Origin: Bacillus sp. J37
Lineage (GTDB): Bacteria > Bacillota > Bacilli > Bacillales > Bacillaceae
DNA length: 64,000 nucleotides
Reading direction: 5' to 3'
NCBI RefSeq assembly: GCF_000518865.1
Contig: NZ_JAEK01000021.1
Coordinates: 1 to 64,000 of the forward strand
Of the stretch, positions 28,090 to 38,149 are shown piece by piece; the first letter of the stretch is position 1, and each line of letters starts with the position of its first letter. The position numbers were made by a program, and so were the translations under genes. Below the pieces are notes generated by a model. The model saw only the letters and a program-made list of their open reading frames with translations, had not been told where the DNA came from and ran no database searches.

Positions 28090-28851
28090 CTAGTTTTTAT
28101 CATCAATCATTGCAACTGCCCTCGTCCAGCCTGCGCTTGCTCCCTTTATTTTCACTGGAAGCACAGAGACTTTAAATCCATAGGGTGGTAATTGATCTAA
28201 GTTTGCTAGTTTTTCAATTTGACAATATTCCTTCTCTTTTCCCGCATAATGAGCTGCCCAAAGGACACCATCACGTGGATTTTGTTTATAGTCTGCCGCT
28301 TGGACGGCGAGTGGTGTGTCCCATCCCCATCCGTCAGTTCCCATCACTCTTATTCCTTGATCAATTAACCAAAGTGTTGCTTCAGCTGATACACCTACAT
28401 GTATTTCACTATAGGTGGATTCATATCTCATTTTGTCCGCATCACAGTGAATCATGACGATATCAAAAGGCTTTAATTCATAATTAATACTCGCTAATTT
28501 TTCTTGAAGATCCAACACGGTGATTGCATATCCTGCAGGTTTATCAGTAAAATCAAGAACAACACCGTCATTAAAAAACCACTCAAGCGGCATTTCATCA
28601 ATGGTACGAGCAGGCTTCCCTTCAGCTGTTGGCCAGTAATGCCAAGGTGCATCGACATGAGTTCCTGCATGACTAGTTAAAGTTAGGAATTCGCCAGCCA
28701 GCCCTTTTCTCTCCGGAAAATCATCAGGACTAACTCCGACAAGCTTTGCTCCAAATTCCGCTCCTTCTTCATGTGTTTCATAGCGGATAGAAAAAGGAAG
28801 AGGATCCTTTAAATCCTCTTCAATTGATACACTAAGATCGACTATCTTCAT
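28090..28851 (-). CDS. Cyclase/kynurenine formamidase-like metal hydrolase
   Basis: 253 aa. It has the family metal motif HAGTHVDAPWHYW around residues 60-73 (HxGTHxDxPxH), with GTDGWGWDTPL later. Members hydrolyse amides or open/close small rings (kynurenine formamidase, isatin hydrolase, polyketide cyclase). Between a FAH-family enzyme and a flavin hydroxylase it could process a ring-cleavage product or an N-acyl or lactone precursor. No specific reaction can be assigned. Confidence 0.82.
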   Translation of the reverse strand: MKIVDLSVSIEEDLKDPLPFSIRYETHEEGAEFGAKLVGVSPDDFPERKGLAGEFLTLTSHAGTHVDAPWHYWPTAEGKPARTIDEMPLEWFFNDGVVLDFTDKPAGYAITVLDLQEKLASINYELKPFDIVMIHCDADKMRYESTYSEIHVGVSAEATLWLIDQGIRVMGTDGWGWDTPLAVQAADYKQNPRDGVLWAAHYAGKEKEYCQIEKLANLDQLPPYGFKVSVLPVKIKGASAGWTRAVAMIDDKN

Positions 28852-28875
28852 AAATTAAGCACCCGTCCCTTCTGC

Positions 28876-29784
28876 TTAAATAATCTTATTTTTTAAAGAA
28901 CCAAGTCCAGTAATTTTCAATTCAACTTCATCACCAGGCTCTAGCCATGGATGTAATTCTGTACCAAGCTCCATTAAGCAACCATATCCTACCGTTCCTG
29001 ATCCAATGATATCGCCTGGATACAAGGTTACTTCCTCAGAGGCCCTTTCAATCATGTCTCCAAAGCTATAGTACACATCTTTAAAATTCCCTATAGATAA
29101 AACCTCGCCATTTACGGATGCTGTCATTTCTAAATCGAATACATCTCCAACTTTATTTGGTTCTAGCTCATCTTTTGTCAGAATGTAAGGTCCAATAGAC
29201 GTAGCAAAATCCTTGCCTTTCGCAGGTCCTAAAAGCACCTTCATCTCTTTCATTTGAAGATCTCGTGCGGACCAATCATTTAAAATGGTATAGCCAAAAA
29301 TATAATCTTCACCCTCACTAGCTTTAATGTTTTTTCCTTCTTTCCCAATCACACAAGCAAGCTCTAGTTCGTAGTCAAGTCTGGAACATTTAGCAGGTCG
29401 CTTCACCTCTTCTCCTGGACCCTTCATTGAGTTGGGATTGGAGAAATAGAATATCGGCATTTCATACCATTCAGGTGCCACCTTATCACCGTTTCGTTTT
29501 GTTGCATTTTTAACATGCGTTTCAAAAGCAACAAAGTCTCGAAAACTAGTTGGGTTTGGCAATGGTGGTGCGAGACGTACCTCATCTAATGAATAGGATG
29601 GGATATCTGAACGGCGAACGAGCGATTGTACAGTTGGTAAATATTTATCTTGTTGTCTAATTAGCTCTACAATTGAATCAGGTAAGTTCCCATCAGATGC
29701 AAGATTCAAATCTATCACTCTATCATTTTCAAGACAACCTGCACGCATGTTTCCTTTCGAGTCGTAAAATGTCAAAAATTTCAT
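28876..29784 (-). CDS. Fumarylacetoacetate hydrolase family protein
   Basis: 302 aa. The C-terminal two-thirds is the FAH fold with metal-site acidic residues in SRLDYELELACVIG and the ILNDWSARDLQ segment, then GSGTVGYGCLMELG. Family reactions include C-C hydrolysis of acylpyruvates, decarboxylation or isomerisation of meta-cleavage diacids, and 2-oxo acid hydration. In this operon it most likely acts after the extradiol ring opening. AGGAGG precedes ATG 29784, and the gap to the preceding hydrolase gene is 18 bp. Confidence 0.85.
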   Translation of the reverse strand: MKFLTFYDSKGNMRAGCLENDRVIDLNLASDGNLPDSIVELIRQQDKYLPTVQSLVRRSDIPSYSLDEVRLAPPLPNPTSFRDFVAFETHVKNATKRNGDKVAPEWYEMPIFYFSNPNSMKGPGEEVKRPAKCSRLDYELELACVIGKEGKNIKASEGEDYIFGYTILNDWSARDLQMKEMKVLLGPAKGKDFATSIGPYILTKDELEPNKVGDVFDLEMTASVNGEVLSIGNFKDVYYSFGDMIERASEEVTLYPGDIIGSGTVGYGCLMELGTELHPWLEPGDEVELKITGLGSLKNKII

Positions 29785-29802
29785 TTACTCAAGCCTCCTG
29801 TG

Positions 29803-30909
29803 TTAGCTCATTAACTGTTCCTTAAGCCAATCATACATCTCGTACGTTTCTGTAACATTATCCACTTGGCAATGAGAAGAACCCGGACTGCTTTTCGGAA
29901 CAATTTTCAACCATCTTGGGCAGGTTAATTCATTATATACGTTATAGGCATTATCCACTGTATTTTGCCGATCATCTTCACCATGAATAATATAAGTAGG
30001 CATTTGAATTTTTTCGGCCACTCCACGAAGGTTATAATGCTCCAGTTTCGCTCTTGCAGCTGGCATGTCTTCTACACCGAAGATATGTTGCAGGATCTTA
30101 GCTAAAGGATGATTGTCAGGGCGTTTTCGCCAAACATCATTATAATCGTAAACAGCACCCCAGATCGCACATGCTTTAAATCTTGGTTCAAACGCTGCAC
30201 ATCTTGCCGCCATATACCCTCCCATTGAAACGGCCATAATTCCGATACGCTCAGGATCGACATCTAAATTATCAACGGCCCATTCATATGCAGCTGTTCC
30301 TGCTGTATTATAATCATGTCTTGAATGAATTTTGTGAAGTCGCAATGCTCCTCCTTGACCAGGTCCATCAAGAGCTAAAAGGGAGATTCCTCTTTGATTT
30401 AAGAATTGCGCAGGGCCATAGTATAATTCTTCTGCTGTTGAGTCTAAACCACCAAACATGACCATTAATGGTCCTCTTTTTTGACCAGGAGCTTCAAAGA
30501 AATATCCTGGAAGAGAGGCATGTTCAAACGGAATATTAACAGCCTTTGGTGGATTGTCTAGCAATTCTCCGCCTTTTCTAAAGGACTCAACTGATTTTAA
30601 ATAGGTTGGTAGTTTTCGTTCATCATCTGGTTGCAGGAAAAATTCAGCTGTACGGAAGTAGTTAGCTGCACGTAAGTATCCTGCTCTAGCTGTTTCCTTA
30701 TAGCCTTTATCCATCGCATCATTTGCTGTTGATAATGACTTGTTACCGGCGTTCATCCATTCATTATGAAAACTATCAAAATCACCTAATTTCATCCGAC
30801 CGGCAGCGTCCAAAATCTCATTTACTTCACCGCCTCCAAAATAAGATTGGCTAATCATTCTTACTATTTGATAAGACCACATGTAGTTTTCAGGAAAAAA
30901 GTGCCACAT
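29803..30909 (-). CDS. Alpha/beta hydrolase, 2,6-dihydroxypseudooxynicotine hydrolase-like (C-C hydrolase)
   Basis: 368 aa. A helical N-terminal cap of about 130 residues precedes the alpha/beta core. The nucleophile Ser is in AVSMGGYMAAR near residue 226, an Asp follows in IHGEDDRQ, and the His is in GSSHCQ near the end. The size and cap match the DUF1100/FrsA-like group that includes the nicotine-pathway C-C hydrolase DHPONH. Placed directly after an extradiol dioxygenase gene, it probably cleaves the ring-opened product. An AAAGGA leader supports ATG 30909. Confidence 0.85.
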   Translation of the reverse strand: MWHFFPENYMWSYQIVRMISQSYFGGGEVNEILDAAGRMKLGDFDSFHNEWMNAGNKSLSTANDAMDKGYKETARAGYLRAANYFRTAEFFLQPDDERKLPTYLKSVESFRKGGELLDNPPKAVNIPFEHASLPGYFFEAPGQKRGPLMVMFGGLDSTAEELYYGPAQFLNQRGISLLALDGPGQGGALRLHKIHSRHDYNTAGTAAYEWAVDNLDVDPERIGIMAVSMGGYMAARCAAFEPRFKACAIWGAVYDYNDVWRKRPDNHPLAKILQHIFGVEDMPAARAKLEHYNLRGVAEKIQMPTYIIHGEDDRQNTVDNAYNVYNELTCPRWLKIVPKSSPGSSHCQVDNVTETYEMYDWLKEQLMS

Positions 30910-30941
30910 CTATAAAACATCCTTTCTTTCAATCTAGTTGA

Positions 30942-31889
30942 TTATTTAATAATTTTTCCGGATTTATCCCATGGCATTTCTCTGCCCCAAGCATCGTTTG
31001 GATTTTCTGGAAGGCTCCATCTGTAAGGACCAAAATCAGGTGCAAACACTAAATGTGCTCCTGCATACAACTCAAAACGATTTCCGCCCGGCTCATCAAC
31101 ATAGAAGAAAAAACCTTCGGCAAGAGCATGACGAGTTGGTCCACCCATTGCTAGCTCGTAACCGCTTTCGATAATGTGATCGGCTGCTAATAAAACCTCT
31201 TCTCTACTCTCAACTGCGTAACAAACGTGATTGAATCCGCCTGGCTTTCCATTGTGAGATTTTAAGAAAGCAATATCATGAGAAAGATTTGTCACAGAAA
31301 GCCAAGCACCGATTTCAGGACTTCCTGGTTCATTTGCGTCTAAAAAGATTCCTTCATTATAACGGAATCCGATATTTTGATAGAATTCACGATCTTTTGT
31401 GACATCATTACTATGTAGGGTAATGTGATCAATACGACGTGGAGAAATTCCGCGTCCTGGATTTTTTTGCGGACGGTTTTTCCATTTACTTTGAAGTGCT
31501 GCAGGTGCTTCATACACTTCTACATCCCAGAAGATTTCCTCTAAATGACCATCAGGTGACGTAAATTGATACGCACGACCATGCCCTAAGTCACCTTCAA
31601 TCCAGCCAATTCCTTGACCCAGCTTTTCAATCTGAGCTGCTGCTTCTTCAAGAGCCGCCGGACTATCAGCACGCCAGCCAATATGACCAAGACCAGGTTC
31701 TGCCCCCTCTGTAATCTTTAAACTGTGGTGGTAATGTTCACCCCATGCACGGAGATAAACGGAATTCCCTTTTCTCCCTGACTCCTCTAAACCGATAATA
31801 TTTTTAAAGAAATCTGCTGATTCTTCTAATTTCGGGCTGATTAATTCAACATGTGCTAAATGTGAAAAATAATGTGGATTTTTGTACAT
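30942..31889 (-). CDS. VOC-superfamily extradiol dioxygenase (catechol 2,3-dioxygenase-like)
   Basis: 315 aa from ATG 31889, chosen for GGAGGG 7 nt upstream; an earlier in-frame start lacks this. It has two-domain VOC architecture. The iron ligands expected for type I extradiol enzymes are His 155 (RIDHITLHS), His 221 (GFNHVCYAV) and Glu 273 (RFELYAG). It cleaves a substituted catechol beside the diol. It is first in a six-gene minus-strand operon that carries its own hydroxylase and hydrolase, and a cre box lies upstream. The substrate is unknown. Confidence 0.88.
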   Translation of the reverse strand: MYKNPHYFSHLAHVELISPKLEESADFFKNIIGLEESGRKGNSVYLRAWGEHYHHSLKITEGAEPGLGHIGWRADSPAALEEAAAQIEKLGQGIGWIEGDLGHGRAYQFTSPDGHLEEIFWDVEVYEAPAALQSKWKNRPQKNPGRGISPRRIDHITLHSNDVTKDREFYQNIGFRYNEGIFLDANEPGSPEIGAWLSVTNLSHDIAFLKSHNGKPGGFNHVCYAVESREEVLLAADHIIESGYELAMGGPTRHALAEGFFFYVDEPGGNRFELYAGAHLVFAPDFGPYRWSLPENPNDAWGREMPWDKSGKIIK

Positions 31890-31972
31890 AATGTAACCCT
31901 CCAATAATAAGTTTTTTAAAAGCATCCTTACAAAAGCTGTGTATTTAACTTAATTATAAGGAAGGCTATTTT

Positions 31973-31986
31973 TGAAAACGTTTACT
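31973..31986 (+). promoter_or_regulatory. cre site of the second aromatic operon
   Basis: TGAAAACGTTTACT fits the CcpA consensus well and lies about 85 bp upstream of the dioxygenase start. It suggests that sugars repress aromatic catabolism. Confidence 0.6.
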
Positions 31987-32070
31987 TTTTTATGAAAAAT
32001 CATACCGATTTTTATCTTTTTCTAAATATTTGTATAATAGGTATATACTTCAAGTTATATTTCTTAAAAG

Positions 32071-32455
32071 TGAGGTTGGACATAACTTGCTTTAAATAGC
32101 GAGAAAGGTGAATTCTTCTATCAACCTAGTTATTGGCAATGAGTTTTCTTAAATTCACAGCTATTAATGCGAGGCACATTTCGTTTTCCACTTCGATTTT
32201 GACTAATCGATATAGAGCACTCGTTTCCTCTTCTGAAAGCTATTATTGCATTGTTATGCTTTTGTACATGATGAGAGGAATGGGCATCCCGACTCTGTGA
32301 AAGGGACATTCTTCGGAAGGAATTATGTGTGGTAGCTTTATTTTATCAAAAGTGGTCCTTATTTTTTTCAAAAAATAATCAAAGCCGGAGAAATTTTACT
32401 CGTCAAAAATTTCTCCGGCTTTTTCATTTTCAGAAATGTGTTTTGTCCTAACCCC
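32071..32455 (-). mobile_element. Degraded IS1182-like insertion sequence
   Basis: The two ends carry an imperfect inverted repeat: GAGGTTGGACATAAC at 32072-32086, and GGGGTTAGGACAAAA read on the minus strand from 32454. Inside, minus-strand codons up to a TAG at 32126-32128 translate to KIEVENEMCLALIAVNLRKL, the characteristic C-terminus of IS1182-family transposases. Most of the transposase gene is deleted. A strong hairpin AAAGCCGGAGAAATTTT / AAAATTTCTCCGGCTTT (32381-32397, 32406-32422) followed by T on the plus strand lies near the right end. No target-site duplication was identified. It is not mobile by itself. Confidence 0.7.
32381..32426. terminator. Strong hairpin inside the IS remnant
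   Basis: 17-bp perfect arms with an 8-nt loop, followed by TTTT on the plus strand and AT-rich DNA on the minus strand. It would stop transcription crossing the boundary between the aromatic and glycosidase loci. Confidence 0.7.
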
Positions 32456-32572
32456 ATTTCAACTGAATTCACTTGGGATTACATTTATCTACTTTGCTCA
32501 ACTATTCCTATTATATTAAGAGTCTTATTTGTAATTATTTTATTAGAATTCGTTACAACATTATCCTAATTA

Positions 32573-34114
32573 TTAATATTCATATAACTGAATTTTATAG
32601 GCCGAAGGCATATCTTTCAGGTTCAACATCATTTTTTCGTCACCGTTTAATATACGTCCAGGTTTCCATTTTCCATTTTGAATTTCTCCTTCTTCAAGTC
32701 TAAGAAATTCAACGTGTGTATTACTTCCCGGTTTTGCTAAAAATTTAATCCCCAACATTGTTCCAATAATGATGAACTCATTTTCTGAAATCTCAAATAC
32801 TATACCACCAGATGTTGGCTTAAAAGGTATCTTTGGAGAATACGAAACGAGAATGTCATATTTGTCAAAATACAGCAGTTTACCAAAATCATGTTCATTT
32901 CTCTTTACAAAACTTTGCAAATGAGTAGTATTTCTATATTCAAAGTATAAGGGTTTGATATTTTCAATAATGGAATAGCTTTTCGCAAGATACGCTGCAC
33001 TTCCCTCTATATCAAATGCTGTTGGATCGATATTTAAAGCCATCATTACCTCATGTGGAGGCTTTTCAATGTCTTCCTGATTCTTCATAAGATCCTCGAT
33101 ACCAAAAGGCGCATAGCAAATTGCGTTGCAGCCCCCAACTGCATATAAAGCATATGTAGCAGATACAGCGTCTTTTCGAACCTCTGGAATGAATAGTGGA
33201 TTGCCGTTCTGACTATATTGATCCATCACATCAGGTACATAAGGAACATAAATATCAGGAGCCAGACAAAATAAAGAGGGTGCCATTAATTTCCACATTT
33301 TTTGCATCTTCATAACAGGACCGCCACTTGGATATGTTCCAGGACTCCATGGAAATTGTTCCAACCATGCATTGGCATAACAAGGTAGCGGATACGCATT
33401 TTGTCCTGCCCGAGTAATTTTTTCAACAGCCGTTGAAAAATAATATGCCATAAAATATTCGCTAGCATTGTTATTAAATGCATCTTCCCAAGTTCCATTA
33501 ACCCCAAATTCTTTAGCCACAGACTCAGGAATTACGTTTGAAAAAGCTTCATTTGCTATCTGAGAGTAATCCCGATCTACCCCTAATAGACCAATCTCAT
33601 TCTCAACTTGCATGACAATAACAGTGTTCACTTCTGAATCAACAGATTTAATATAATTCATTAAATGAGAAAAGGCATTAGCATCTTTTTCGATCGCAAC
33701 TTCACATAAAGGTGAAATAACATTTAAAGGTTCACCACTTGGTTTGCATGCACGAAAATAAGTTTTCGTATCTCTTTTCATCCACTGCGGAACATAAAAT
33801 GATTCTGCATTTTTCCATAAGCCGAACCAGAGAAAAATAAGATGCATGTTATTCTCTCGAGCTTGATTTATTAACCCTTCAACAATAGAAAAATCAAACT
33901 GATTCTCTTCAGGTTCAATTAATTCCCAATAAACAGGAACAATAACGGAATTCATATTTAGTGTTTTTAGTTTTGGCCATACCTCTTTCTTCATATATTC
34001 TAGATTCGAAGCACTAGAGTTATGGATTTCTCCCGCTAACGCAATAAATGGTTCATCATGTACGAATAACGTTGGTATATGATTATCATTTTTTATATAA
34101 GGTATAGTTGACAT
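32573..34114 (-). CDS. GH35-like beta-galactosidase (DUF5597-type)
   Basis: 513 aa, no signal peptide. The N-terminal TIM barrel starts with FIALAGEIHNSSASNLEYMKK and has the acid/base segment VIVMQVENEIG and a probable nucleophile Glu in PLFIPEVRKD. The C-terminal part forms beta-rich domains. This is the clan-A pattern of GH35/GH42-like galactosidases with a DUF5597 tail, acting on beta-galactosides or related plant glycosides in the cytoplasm. It is divergent from an AraC regulator, the likely activator. GGAGAT precedes ATG 34114. Confidence 0.8.
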   Translation of the reverse strand: MSTIPYIKNDNHIPTLFVHDEPFIALAGEIHNSSASNLEYMKKEVWPKLKTLNMNSVIVPVYWELIEPEENQFDFSIVEGLINQARENNMHLIFLWFGLWKNAESFYVPQWMKRDTKTYFRACKPSGEPLNVISPLCEVAIEKDANAFSHLMNYIKSVDSEVNTVIVMQVENEIGLLGVDRDYSQIANEAFSNVIPESVAKEFGVNGTWEDAFNNNASEYFMAYYFSTAVEKITRAGQNAYPLPCYANAWLEQFPWSPGTYPSGGPVMKMQKMWKLMAPSLFCLAPDIYVPYVPDVMDQYSQNGNPLFIPEVRKDAVSATYALYAVGGCNAICYAPFGIEDLMKNQEDIEKPPHEVMMALNIDPTAFDIEGSAAYLAKSYSIIENIKPLYFEYRNTTHLQSFVKRNEHDFGKLLYFDKYDILVSYSPKIPFKPTSGGIVFEISENEFIIIGTMLGIKFLAKPGSNTHVEFLRLEEGEIQNGKWKPGRILNGDEKMMLNLKDMPSAYKIQLYEY

Positions 34115-34236
34115 AAAATAAATCTCCTTTCATAATAAGAATATATTAATATCTTAATAAATTAATAAGACATAATAAATCTAAATATAATAATAAACAT
34201 ATAAATATATTAAGATTAAAATGGAGTTTTGATTAA

Positions 34237-35061
34237 ATGTTTACAAACTTTTTTTTTACAAAATATAGTGAACAAGGTAGAAAACTTCCATTCGTTCTGT
34301 CTGCTGTAGGATTGAATCATAGGCAGGAGTATATTAATAGACATTCAGGCTTGCCAGTTTATCAATTGATTTTTACTGTAAAAGGAAAAGGTATTATTGA
34401 ATTGGACGACAAACAGTATGTCATAAAAGAAGGCACTGGAATGTTACTTTTTCCTAATGTCGGTCATAAATACTATGGAGTAAGTAAAGAATGGCAGGTT
34501 CACTTTTTGCTTTTTTCTGGGTATGGAACAAAAGATTTTTTTAAGAACAGTGGAATTGAACAATCGGGTATTTATTATCTAAATGATATTGCTAAAGTAG
34601 AAGAGTATATGAATGAATTATTTATTATTTATAACCAAAATACTTCAATGGAAATGTATGAATTTTCCGGAAAACTCTATAATATCTTGTTAGAATTTTT
34701 AAAATCAACAACTATACAGAGTGTAAATTCTTTACAAAAACATACTAGTAAAGTCCATATGGTTATGGACTTTATAAATCAACATTATATGGACCCAATT
34801 GTTTTATCTGAATTAGCAGAGAAGGTTAATCTTTCAAAAGAGTATCTTTGTCAAAAATTTAAAAAAGTTAATGGTTTTTCAATATTTGATTATATTACCG
34901 ATGTTCGGCTTGCTAATGCTAAAACTATACTCATCCAAGATAGGAACGAGAAAATAAAGAATATTAGTAGAATGTGCGGTTATGATGATGTTAGTTATTT
35001 TGGAATGGTTTTCAAGAAAAAAGTTGGTATGACACCGGCGAAATTCAGAGAGTTACATTAG
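34237..35061 (+). CDS. AraC family transcriptional regulator
   Basis: 274 aa. The N-terminal cupin ligand domain (residues about 30-90, with VYQLIFTVKGKGIIELDDKQY) is followed by a C-terminal AraC HTH pair ending in FKKKVGMTPAKFREL. It is divergent from the GH35-like gene across a 122-bp, very AT-rich intergenic region, so control of that gene is likely. GGAG sits upstream of ATG 34237. The ligand is probably a saccharide; no residue pattern identifies it. Confidence 0.88.
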   Translation: MFTNFFFTKYSEQGRKLPFVLSAVGLNHRQEYINRHSGLPVYQLIFTVKGKGIIELDDKQYVIKEGTGMLLFPNVGHKYYGVSKEWQVHFLLFSGYGTKDFFKNSGIEQSGIYYLNDIAKVEEYMNELFIIYNQNTSMEMYEFSGKLYNILLEFLKSTTIQSVNSLQKHTSKVHMVMDFINQHYMDPIVLSELAEKVNLSKEYLCQKFKKVNGFSIFDYITDVRLANAKTILIQDRNEKIKNISRMCGYDDVSYFGMVFKKKVGMTPAKFRELH

Positions 35062-35274
35062 AGTTCTGTATATGCTCATTTATCGGTTAAACTAACAGCT
35101 TATTGCTATCGTACATTTTCTAAGGATCTTAGTTTGCCCGAGTGATAACATATTTCATACCAACTATTATCTTTTTGTATATAAACTAAATCCATAGCTC
35201 GCCCATCCCTAATCAAAATGAATGTAGTATATACGATCAAAAACACAATGGCTTCTATCCCTTCCAAAAAGGAA

Positions 35275-36210
35275 TTAAGCTTTTTTATTTCCTTCTAAAT
35301 AGTTGTATAAATACCCAATGTCATTTTCTTCAATGAATTCATATCCATCAATACCCTCCCTTTTCCTTCGAGGGACTGAAAAGGATTTTATTTGATTCTT
35401 CCGATATTGATGTGGGGTATTATGAAATGTATCTTTAAATAACTTGTGGAATGTATTTAAGTTTGTAAAACCGCACTCCATTGCGATCTGTATGATTGGC
35501 AAATCCGTTTCCAATAAGTAATAAAGGGCATGTTCAAGACGAACCCCATTTACATATTTAAGAAATGTTTGTCCCATATGCTGTTGGAAATATCTTGATA
35601 GGTATGGAGGAGTAAGCTTTTCTGTTTCTGCAACTTCTTCAAGTGTAAGAGGATGCATGTAATTTTTTTCTATGTAATTAGTAATTCTGTTCATACGCTC
35701 AATATTTTTTTTACTCGTTTGTTTTAATTCGTTTTCGTTTTTCACCTTAAAGTTCGTAACAAGATGATAGATGGTGTCTAATAGCAGGGAATGAACCTTT
35801 AAATCATAGTTTTCCTTTTTTTCTTTTACTGTTAGACATAGCTGTGTAAGGAGTGTTCGAATTTGATCAAATTGCTGCTGATTTTCATGAAGAAAAGATT
35901 GGCATAGAAATCGTTCTTGTTCAATATTTTTATAGCATTTCTTAATAAATGAAATGGGAATTTGAACAATCAATATCGTATTCTCTTCATCTGATTCTAC
36001 TCCATGCACTTCGTTACTATTAATAAGGAAGAGATCATTCTCATGTAAGATATAATCTTCTCTTCCAACATAGACGTGCACTTTCCCTTTTAACACAAGT
36101 AAAAATTCTATTCGATCATGCCAATGCATGGCGACGTATTTGACGGTTGTCATTAATAAAAATACGGGTATTTCCTCGTTTACGACGACGCTTTCGTATG
36201 GGTAGTTCAT
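35275..36210 (-). CDS. AraC family transcriptional regulator
   Basis: 311 aa from ATG 36210, chosen because GGAGG is 5-6 nt upstream. The N-terminal cupin has the HWHDRIEFLLVLKGKVHVYVG pattern, and the C-terminal HTH pair ends in FKDTFHNTPHQYRK. It lies just downstream of the frameshifted GH43 gene and on the same strand, so control of the GH43/GH3/GH106 set is plausible. Its cupin resembles that of the AraC-GH39 fusion at 49.5-52 kb (both have NSNEVHG/NSNEFHS-like segments). Confidence 0.87.
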   Translation of the reverse strand: MNYPYESVVVNEEIPVFLLMTTVKYVAMHWHDRIEFLLVLKGKVHVYVGREDYILHENDLFLINSNEVHGVESDEENTILIVQIPISFIKKCYKNIEQERFLCQSFLHENQQQFDQIRTLLTQLCLTVKEKKENYDLKVHSLLLDTIYHLVTNFKVKNENELKQTSKKNIERMNRITNYIEKNYMHPLTLEEVAETEKLTPPYLSRYFQQHMGQTFLKYVNGVRLEHALYYLLETDLPIIQIAMECGFTNLNTFHKLFKDTFHNTPHQYRKNQIKSFSVPRRKREGIDGYEFIEENDIGYLYNYLEGNKKA

Positions 36211-36347
36211 GATCGCCTCCAACATATTTTAAGTTTTTTATAAATTACAGATAGGTCTCAATAATAAATATAGTAGTATGAACTGAAAATTACTATTGTT
36301 TTAATTTAAAATAGAACCCTAGTAACAGTCAGGGTTCTATCGATTTA

Positions 36348-38070
<1,723 letters not shown>

Positions 38071-38149
38071 TCAATTTTCTATGATTAAAGTATTTTACAT
38101 TTTTCTATATGTCTTTTAATTTTCATTTTTTATTTGGTTCAGATTCAAT

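Noticed and set aside
32473-32703. A 76-codon plus-strand frame near the GH35-like gene end
   Set aside because: Half of it is antisense to the GH35-like coding sequence, and the rest is AT-rich intergenic DNA with no recognisable motif.
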